In this document: positions 21,323-26,270 of the stretch, piece after piece
Position numbering within the stretch: position 1 is the stretch's first letter
Layout of the letters: each line of letters opens with the position of its first letter
NCBI GenBank assembly: GCA_014383605.1
Contig: JACNHM010000184.1
Coordinates: 1 to 26,270, forward strand
Source: Chloroflexota bacterium
GTDB lineage: Bacteria > Chloroflexota > Anaerolineae > UBA3071
Direction: 5' to 3'
Length of the DNA: 26,270 nucleotides
The notes under the pieces: model-generated
Databases searched by the model: none
What the model saw: only the letters and a program-made list of their open reading frames with translations
Told to the model about the DNA's origin: nothing
Program-made: the position numbers and the translations under genes

Positions 21323-24300
21323 ATGCCCGACAAAGCCTATCACGAACTCTTCTGGGGAGCCGACGTCGCCGACGTGGACCCTGACATCGGCCACATCATC
21401 CGCCTGGAGGAAGAACGCCAGGCGCGGCGCATCATCCTCATCCCCTCGGAATCCTTCTGCCCGCTGCCCGTGCGCCAGGCGCTGGGCTCCGTCTTCAACA
21501 ACATCTACGCCGAAGGCTACCCGCCTACCCGCATGTGCCAGGACGATGAGGAACTGCTCCTGGACCTCGACCATCAGCTCACCTACTACCGCCGCTACGC
21601 CGACCGCCGCTTCTACAAGGGCGCCGACTACGTGCACTTCGTGGAGACGCTGGCGCAGCGGCGCTGCGCGGCTTTGTTCGCCACCGACGAGATACCCGCC
21701 GAGCGCATCTCCGTCAACGTGCAGGCCCTTTCCGGCGCGGCGGCCAACCTGGCCGTCTACGACGCCTTCATGACGCCCGGCGAGACGCTCATGGGGTTGG
21801 ACCTCTTCCAGGGCGGTCACCTGACCCACGGCAGCGAGTTCAACATCTCCGGCCGGCGCTACCACGTCGTCTCCTACGGCGTGGACCGCAGCACGGAGCG
21901 GCTGGACTACGATCAGATCATGGCGCTGGCGCTGGAGCACCGGCCGCGCATCATCATCGCCGGCTATACCTCGTTCCCTTGGGCGCCCGATTGGCAGAAG
22001 TTCCGGCAGATCGCCGACGCCGTGGGCGCTTACTTGATGGCCGACATCGCCCACACCGCCGGGCTGGTGGTCGGCGGCGTCCATCCCAACCCCATCGGCA
22101 TCGCCGACGTGGTCACCTTCACCACCCACAAGACCATCTGCGGCCCCCGCGGGGCGGTGATCATGTCCACTGACGCTGAGAAGGCGGAGATGGTGGACGC
22201 GGCCGTCTTCCCCGGCGCGCAGGGCGGCCCGCACACCAACAAATTCGCCGCCATGGCCGTGGCCTTCCACATCGCTCGCAGCGACGCCTTCCGCGAGTTG
22301 CAGCAGCGCATCGTGGCCAACGCGCAAGCGCTGGGCGAGAGCCTGCGTAAGCGGGGCATCCCGCTCGTCTACGGTGGCACCGACACCCATTTGCTGATGC
22401 TCGACCTGCGCAACATGGCCGGCAAGCACGGCTTCCCGCTGCTGGGCGAGATCGTGGTGCGCATCCTGGAGCTGTGCGGCATCGTGGCCAACAAGAACAC
22501 CGTGCCCGGCGACGAGGCCACGGCCACCGCCCGCGGCGTGCGGCTGGGCACGCCCTGGGTCAGCCAGCGGGGCATGGGCGCGGCGGAGATGGACGTCATC
22601 GCCGACTGCATCGCCCAGGTGGTCACGAACATCGAGCCTTTCACCTACGAGGGGCTCATCGGCACGCTGCCGCGGGGCAAGATTGACCTGGACGTGCTGG
22701 AGGAGGTGAAGCGCAAGGTGGCCGCGCTGGCCGCCGCCACGCCCGCCGAGATCCCCTCCATGGGCAGCGGCTACCCGCACTATTTCATCATGCCCGAGAA
22801 TCCCAGCGACGGCGAGGGGCGGCGCGTGCTGGCCATCAGCGGCTGGCGGGCGTTGCCCTTCCTGCAGCAGATCAGCACCAACGACGCGGCCAGCCTGGGC
22901 GTGGGCGAGCAGCAGCGCACGCTGCTGCTGGACCGGAACGGTCAGCTTCTGGACGACGCTTTCCTGCAGCGGCTGGCGCCGGACGAGCGCGGCCGCGACC
23001 GCTTCCTGCTGGCCGTGCACAACGCCCAGGCCGAACGGGTCAAAGCCTGGCTGCGCGGCCTGGCCGATGGCTACGTGCTCTTCGATCCCGACGACATTTT
23101 CGCTAAGGTCGAGGGCCCGGCGGTGGTGGCGGATTTGAATGAGGAGCGAGGGGCGAGGGGCGAGGAGCGAGGAGCGAGGGATGAACTTGGGGCCGTGGCC
23201 GAGGCATTCCTGGACAGCATTGTAGAGGAGGACTCGGCGCTGAGTGGGGATTGCTCGGATCAGAAAGTGCTGTACGGGGCGCATCCTGAGTTGTTCCGGC
23301 TGACGAAGCCATACTTCGTGGGGCAGAAGAACCTGGTCGAGTGGGCAGCGCCGGACGAGCGGCCGGAGTTCCGCTGGCAGGAGCCCGACGACGCATCGGT
23401 GAAGCGCACGCCGCTCTACGCGTGGCATCGCCAACACACCCGCAAGATCATCCCCTTCGCCGGCTGGGAGATGCCGGTCTGGTACACGTCGGTGAGCGAG
23501 GAACATCGCGCCGTGCGCCAGACGGCAGGGCTGTTCGACGTGGCCCACATGGGTGTGTTCGAGATCGCCGGGCCGCACGCCACCAGCTTCCTCGACCTGG
23601 TGCTCAGCAACTACGTGCGCTGGTTCGACGCCGGAAAAGCCTTCTACAGCTACCTGCTCGACCCCGATGGCCGTGTCATTGACGACGTCTTCGTCTATCA
23701 CCGCGCGCCGGACCTGTACCTGATGGTGGTCAACGCCGTCAATGAGGACAAGGACTGGGCCTGGCTCAACGCGGTGAACGACGGCCAGGTGCTGCTCGAC
23801 CGCCAGCGGCTGGTGGAGCCAGAGGGCCGAGCCATCCTGCGTGACCTGAAGGATCCCGCCGCCGGCGAACGGCAGCAGGTGGACCTGGCGCTGCAGGGGC
23901 CAGCCTCTATGCAAGTCTTGCAGCGTTTGGCCGACGACGCGGCGACCGCTGCCGCGCTGGGACGGCTGGCCCGCACTTTCCTGATGGAAGGCCGTTTCGC
24001 CGGGTTGGAGCTGGTGGTGGCGCGCACCGGCTACACCGGCGAAGAGGTGGGCTATGAGCTGTTCGTGCATCCGGAGCAGGCGTTGACGCTGTGGAACGCT
24101 ATCCTCGACGCCGGCGACGACCTGGGCGTGCAGCCCACGGCACTGGGTGTCCGCGACAGCACCCGCACCGAGGCGGGGCTGCCGCTCTATGGCCACGAGC
24201 TGGCCGGGCCGTTCAACGTCAACCCCATCGAGGCCGGTTTCAGTTCTTACGTCAAGTTGCACAAGCCCTACTTCATCGGCCGGCAAGCCCTGATGGAGAA

Positions 24301-24667
24301 AGGCTACGACACCGGCAAGGTGGTCATCCGCTTCCGCATGCGGGAGAAGGGCGTGCGGGTGCCCAAGACGGGTGATCCGGTGACCGACCGGCGCGGCCAG
24401 GTGATCGGCTACGTCACCAGTTGCAGCCTTGACGCCCAAGGCTACCTGCTGGGGTTGGCCTACGTGGAAAAGCGCTACAACCGGCCGGGCGTGCAGATTG
24501 GCATCTTCAACCTGCCCTCGCGGCCGCGGGCGGAAAAGGCCCGGGAGGAGTTGACGCCGGGCGACCGCGTGCTGCTGCACGACGAGGCTGTCGTCCTCAG
24601 CCGTTTCCCGGTCAAAAAACGCGGCCGGCCGGTGGATTGGCTGGGGCTGGGGGAAGGCAACAAGTAA
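21323..24667 (+). CDS. glyA-gcvT: Fused serine hydroxymethyltransferase - GcvT-like remnant - aminomethyltransferase
   Basis: A 1114-residue fusion. Residues about 10-480 are serine hydroxymethyltransferase, with [27 protein letters not shown] (241-249) and the PLP lysine in [11 protein letters not shown] (Lys270). Residues about 694-1105 are a full aminomethyltransferase (T-protein), with [10 protein letters not shown] (712-721), [39 protein letters not shown] and [10 protein letters not shown]. The linker (about 495-675) looks like a degenerate Gcv[11 protein letters not shown]...[11 protein letters not shown] parallels [10 protein letters not shown]...[11 protein letters not shown], and [11 protein letters not shown] parallels [11 protein letters not shown]. 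Together the two enzymes make and use 5,10-methylene-tetrahydrofolate from glycine and serine. The ATG at 21323 has GAGAGG upstream. The TAA stop lies inside an AACAAGTA repeat. Confidence 0.95.
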   Translation: MPDKAYHELFWGADVADVDPDIGHIIRLEEERQARRIILIPSESFCPLPVRQALGSVFNNIYAEGYPPTRMCQDDEELLLDLDHQLTYYRRYADRRFYKGADYVHFVETLAQRRCAALFATDEIPAERISVNVQALSGAAANLAVYDAFMTPGETLMGLDLFQGGHLTHGSEFNISGRRYHVVSYGVDRSTERLDYDQIMALALEHRPRIIIAGYTSFPWAPDWQKFRQIADAVGAYLMADIAHTAGLVVGGVHPNPIGIADVVTFTTHKTICGPRGAVIMSTDAEKAEMVDAAVFPGAQGGPHTNKFAAMAVAFHIARSDAFRELQQRIVANAQALGESLRKRGIPLVYGGTDTHLLMLDLRNMAGKHGFPLLGEIVVRILELCGIVANKNTVPGDEATATARGVRLGTPWVSQRGMGAAEMDVIADCIAQVVTNIEPFTYEGLIGTLPRGKIDLDVLEEVKRKVAALAAATPAEIPSMGSGYPHYFIMPENPSDGEGRRVLAISGWRALPFLQQISTNDAASLGVGEQQRTLLLDRNGQLLDDAFLQRLAPDERGRDRFLLAVHNAQAERVKAWLRGLADGYVLFDPDDIFAKVEGPAVVADLNEERGARGEERGARDELGAVAEAFLDSIVEEDSALSGDCSDQKVLYGAHPELFRLTKPYFVGQKNLVEWAAPDERPEFRWQEPDDASVKRTPLYAWHRQHTRKIIPFAGWEMPVWYTSVSEEHRAVRQTAGLFDVAHMGVFEIAGPHATSFLDLVLSNYVRWFDAGKAFYSYLLDPDGRVIDDVFVYHRAPDLYLMVVNAVNEDKDWAWLNAVNDGQVLLDRQRLVEPEGRAILRDLKDPAAGERQQVDLALQGPASMQVLQRLADDAATAAALGRLARTFLMEGRFAGLELVVARTGYTGEEVGYELFVHPEQALTLWNAILDAGDDLGVQPTALGVRDSTRTEAGLPLYGHELAGPFNVNPIEAGFSSYVKLHKPYFIGRQALMEKGYDTGKVVIRFRMREKGVRVPKTGDPVTDRRGQVIGYVTSCSLDAQGYLLGLAYVEKRYNRPGVQIGIFNLPSRPRAEKAREELTPGDRVLLHDEAVVLSRFPVKKRGRPVDWLGLGEGNK
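23141..23180. repeat. GAGGAGCGAGGGGC-type repeat in frame in the fusion gene
   Basis: GAGGAGCGAGGGGCGAGGGG is followed by CGAGGAGCGAGGAGCGAGGG. It is read in frame as [13 protein letters not shown] (residues 607-619) within the degenerate GcvT-like linker. This is the third case in the window of short-word repeat DNA read inside a protein. Confidence 0.75.
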
Positions 24668-24738
24668 ACAAGTGGACAAGTAGACAAGGACGCGACAAAC
24701 ACGCACCACGCAACACGAAAGGCAACACGAAAGAGAGG
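24659..24738. repeat. AACAAGTA and CACGCAACACG repeats between glyA-gcvT and gcvH
   Basis: 24659-24689 matches 20330-20360 at 29 of 31 positions and contains the stop codon of the fusion gene (24665-24667). It is followed by the 18-mer at 24700-24717, identical to 16151-16168, and by two more degenerate AACACGAAAG units. Two repeat families are thus joined in one gap. Confidence 0.75.
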
Positions 24739-24750
24739 AGAAAAACAAGC

Positions 24751-25140
24751 ATGACCATCCCATCCGAACTCAAGTACAGCGAGGAACACGAGTGGGTTCG
24801 CGTCGAGGGGAAGCGGGCCACGGTGGGCATCACCGACTACGCTCAGGAGCAACTGGGTGACGTGGTCTACGTGGAGCTGCCGGAGCCAGGCGGCGAGGTC
24901 CAGTTTCTGGAAGTCTTTGGTGTCGTCGAGTCTGTCAAGACGGCCTCGGATCTGTATGCCCCGGTCAGCGGGGCCGTGGCCGAGATCAACGAGCGGCTGA
25001 CGGACGAGCCGGAGTTGGTCAACGGGTCGCCTTACGAGGATGGCTGGATGATCGTCGTGGAGATGAGCGCCCCCTCCGAGCTGGACAAGCTCATGGACGC
25101 CGAGGCCTACGAGGCCTTCCTGGACACGCTGGAGGAGTAG
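24751..25140 (+). CDS. gcvH: Glycine cleavage system H protein
   Basis: A 129-residue lipoyl carrier protein that shuttles the aminomethyl group between the P and T proteins. It begins [20 protein letters not shown]. The lipoylated lysine is Lys63 in [17 protein letters not shown]. The C-terminal half has the usual [14 protein letters not shown] block. Length is standard. The ATG at 24751 follows GAGGAG. An upstream in-frame extension to 24637 crosses repeat DNA and is rejected. It lies between the glyA-gcvT fusion and gcvPA in the glycine-responsive operon. Confidence 0.97.
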   Translation: MTIPSELKYSEEHEWVRVEGKRATVGITDYAQEQLGDVVYVELPEPGGEVQFLEVFGVVESVKTASDLYAPVSGAVAEINERLTDEPELVNGSPYEDGWMIVVEMSAPSELDKLMDAEAYEAFLDTLEE

Positions 25141-25144
25141 TACA

Positions 25145-25213
25145 GTGATCGGGTCTCAGTGATCAGGTATCAGGGTTCCCGATCACCGATCACCGAGACC
25201 TGATACCTGATCT
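25145..25213. repeat. CTGATACC/GTGATCGG hairpin repeat between gcvH and gcvPA
   Basis: Perfect 14-base arms GATCAGGTATCAGG (25161-25174) and CCTGATACCTGATC (25199-25212). A competing pairing of GGTCTCAGTGATC (25152-25164) with GATCACCGAGACC (25188-25200) has one mismatch. It begins 5 bases after the gcvH stop and ends just before the gcvPA ribosome binding site. Confidence 0.75.
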
Positions 25214-25229
25214 CCGAAAGGAGTTGCCC

Positions 25230-26270
25230 ATGCCCTACATCCCGAACACGGACGCCGACCGGGCGGCGATGCTGGCCGCTATCGGCGTGGAGCGGATCGA
25301 AGACCTCTTCCACGACGTGCCGGAGGAGGCGCGTTTGCCGCTGCTGAAGCTGCCGCCGCCGCTGTCGGAACTGGAAATCCAACAAGAGCTGCGGATGCTC
25401 AGCGAGACTAATACCGACCTGAACCACACGGCCTGCTTCCTGGGCGCGGGGGCCTACCGCCACTTCATCCCCAGCGTGGTGGATCAGCTCATCAGCCGCG
25501 GCGAGTTCTACACTGCCTACACCCCCTACCAGCCGGAGATCAGCCAGGGCACGCTGCAGGCCATCTTCGAGTACCAGTCCATGATCTGCGCCCTCACGGG
25601 CATGGAGGTGGCCAACGCCTCACATTACGATGGCGCTACGGCCGTGGCCGAGGCGGTGATCACGGCGCTCAACGTCAGCCGCCACAAGCGTAAAAAGGTC
25701 ATCTTCTCGCCGACGCTGCACCCGCAGTACCGGGCCGTGGCCCGCACCTACACCCAAGGCATGGGGTTGACCCTGGTCGGAGACGGCGACCTGAGCAACG
25801 GCCTGGCGGAACTGGCCGCGCTGTGCGATGGCGACACCGCCTGCGTCATCGTCCAGAACCCCGACTTCCTGGGGCAGCTCTACAGCCCGGCGGAGATGCA
25901 GGGTCTATCCGAGGCGGTGCATGGCTGCGGCGCACTGTTGGTCGTGGCCGTGGACCCCATCAGCCTGGGTCTGTTCGCGCCACCGGGCGAGTACGGCGCT
26001 GACGTCGTCGTGGGCGAAGGGCAGCCGCTGGGCAATACGCTCAGCTTCGGTGGGCCGTACCTGGGTTTCTTCGCCACCCGCCAGGAGCACGTGCGCAGCG
26101 TGGCCGGCCGCATCGTCGGCGAGACGGTGGACACGCAGGGGCGGCGCGGCTTCGTGCTGGCCCTGAGCACGCGGGAGCAGCACATCCGTCGCGAGAAGGC
26201 CTCGTCCAACATTTGCACCAACCAGGCGCTGTGCGCGCTGGCCGCCGGCGTCTACCTGGCGGCCCTGGGC
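25230..26270 (+). CDS. gcvPA: Glycine dehydrogenase (decarboxylating) subunit 1 (C-terminus outside window)
   Basis: The N-terminal half of a two-subunit P-protein. The 347 visible residues start MPYIPNTDADRAAMLAAIGV and contain FLGAGAYRHFIPSVVDQLISRGEFYTAYTPYQPEISQGTLQ in consecutive blocks, then EYQSMICALTGMEVANASHYDG. Later come DPISLGLFAPPGEYGADVVVGEGQ and SFGGPYLGFFA, and the last visible block is KASSNICTNQALCALAA. Subunit 1 is usually about 440-450 residues, so about 100 are missing. Together with subunit 2 (expected just outside the window) it decarboxylates glycine and loads the aminomethyl group onto GcvH. AAAGGAG lies 7 bases before the ATG. Confidence 0.97.
   Translation, partial: MPYIPNTDADRAAMLAAIGVERIEDLFHDVPEEARLPLLKLPPPLSELEIQQELRMLSETNTDLNHTACFLGAGAYRHFIPSVVDQLISRGEFYTAYTPYQPEISQGTLQAIFEYQSMICALTGMEVANASHYDGATAVAEAVITALNVSRHKRKKVIFSPTLHPQYRAVARTYTQGMGLTLVGDGDLSNGLAELAALCDGDTACVIVQNPDFLGQLYSPAEMQGLSEAVHGCGALLVVAVDPISLGLFAPPGEYGADVVVGEGQPLGNTLSFGGPYLGFFATRQEHVRSVAGRIVGETVDTQGRRGFVLALSTREQHIRREKASSNICTNQALCALAAGVYLAALG

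Noticed and set aside
24637..24750. N-terminal extension of GcvH
   Set aside because: The extension translates repeat DNA and overlaps the fusion gene; the ATG at 24751 has a good GAGGAG site and matches the family N-terminus.
21314..24763. 1149-codon open frame on the minus strand opposite glyA-gcvT
   Set aside because: It is antisense to a clearly homologous fusion gene; long stop-free antisense frames are expected at this GC content, and the translation is His/Val/Gln-rich without any family motif.
3531..25213. Possible CRISPR arrays at the repeat loci
   Set aside because: Words are short, degenerate and directly adjacent, with no uniform spacers and no cas genes.

Overview
The window looks like chromosomal DNA of a high-GC Chloroflexota bacterium (Anaerolineae- or Caldilineae-like). 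That placement is inferred from the gene mix: a fused serine hydroxymethyltransferase/aminomethyltransferase, HdrA-like flavoproteins, a K+-independent H+-pyrophosphatase, split GcvP and a DUF92 protein. No rRNA or other taxonomic marker is present. I see no phage, insertion sequence, tRNA or CRISPR.

Layout: (1) 1-3461, minus strand: glpD (3' end outside the window), an alkyl-DHAP-synthase-like flavoprotein and a HIT-family hydrolase. (2) 3617-7523, minus: two HdrA-like iron-sulfur flavoproteins with complementary domain losses, with a DUF3795 protein and an orphan HicB-like protein between them. (3) 7616-10557, minus: H+-pumping pyrophosphatase and an unrecognised 254-aa protein. (4) 10716-14747, plus: a class A penicillin-binding protein with a C-terminal Ig-like extension, then a VapBC-like toxin-antitoxin pair closed by a terminator. 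(5) 14803-19719, plus: surE, nitroreductase, ilvE, a PH/DUF1648 membrane protein, DUF92 and a family 2 glycosyltransferase. (6) 19757-20969, minus: def and a second nitroreductase, read from a perfect consensus promoter. (7) 21068-26270, plus: promoter, glycine riboswitch, a glyA-gcvT fusion, gcvH and gcvPA (3' end outside the window), forming a glycine-responsive glycine-cleavage and one-carbon operon.

The most unusual feature is a set of short-word, often hairpin-forming degenerate repeats scattered through the window. The words include GATTGGTA, CGTGTTGCGT, AACAAGTA, AAAACGTA, CCAATATCC, GGGGCCTGA and CTGATACC. They sit mostly at gene 3' ends. In at least five genes the stop codon lies in the first repeat unit. 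Repeat-derived DNA also lies in frame inside both HdrA genes at almost the same loop, and inside the glyA-gcvT fusion. The fusion itself carries a third, degenerate GcvT-like module between its two enzymes.

Several sigma70-type promoters are readable. Two of them (hdrA-like gene at 7523, PBP at 10716) would start transcription almost at the start codon and so give leaderless mRNAs.
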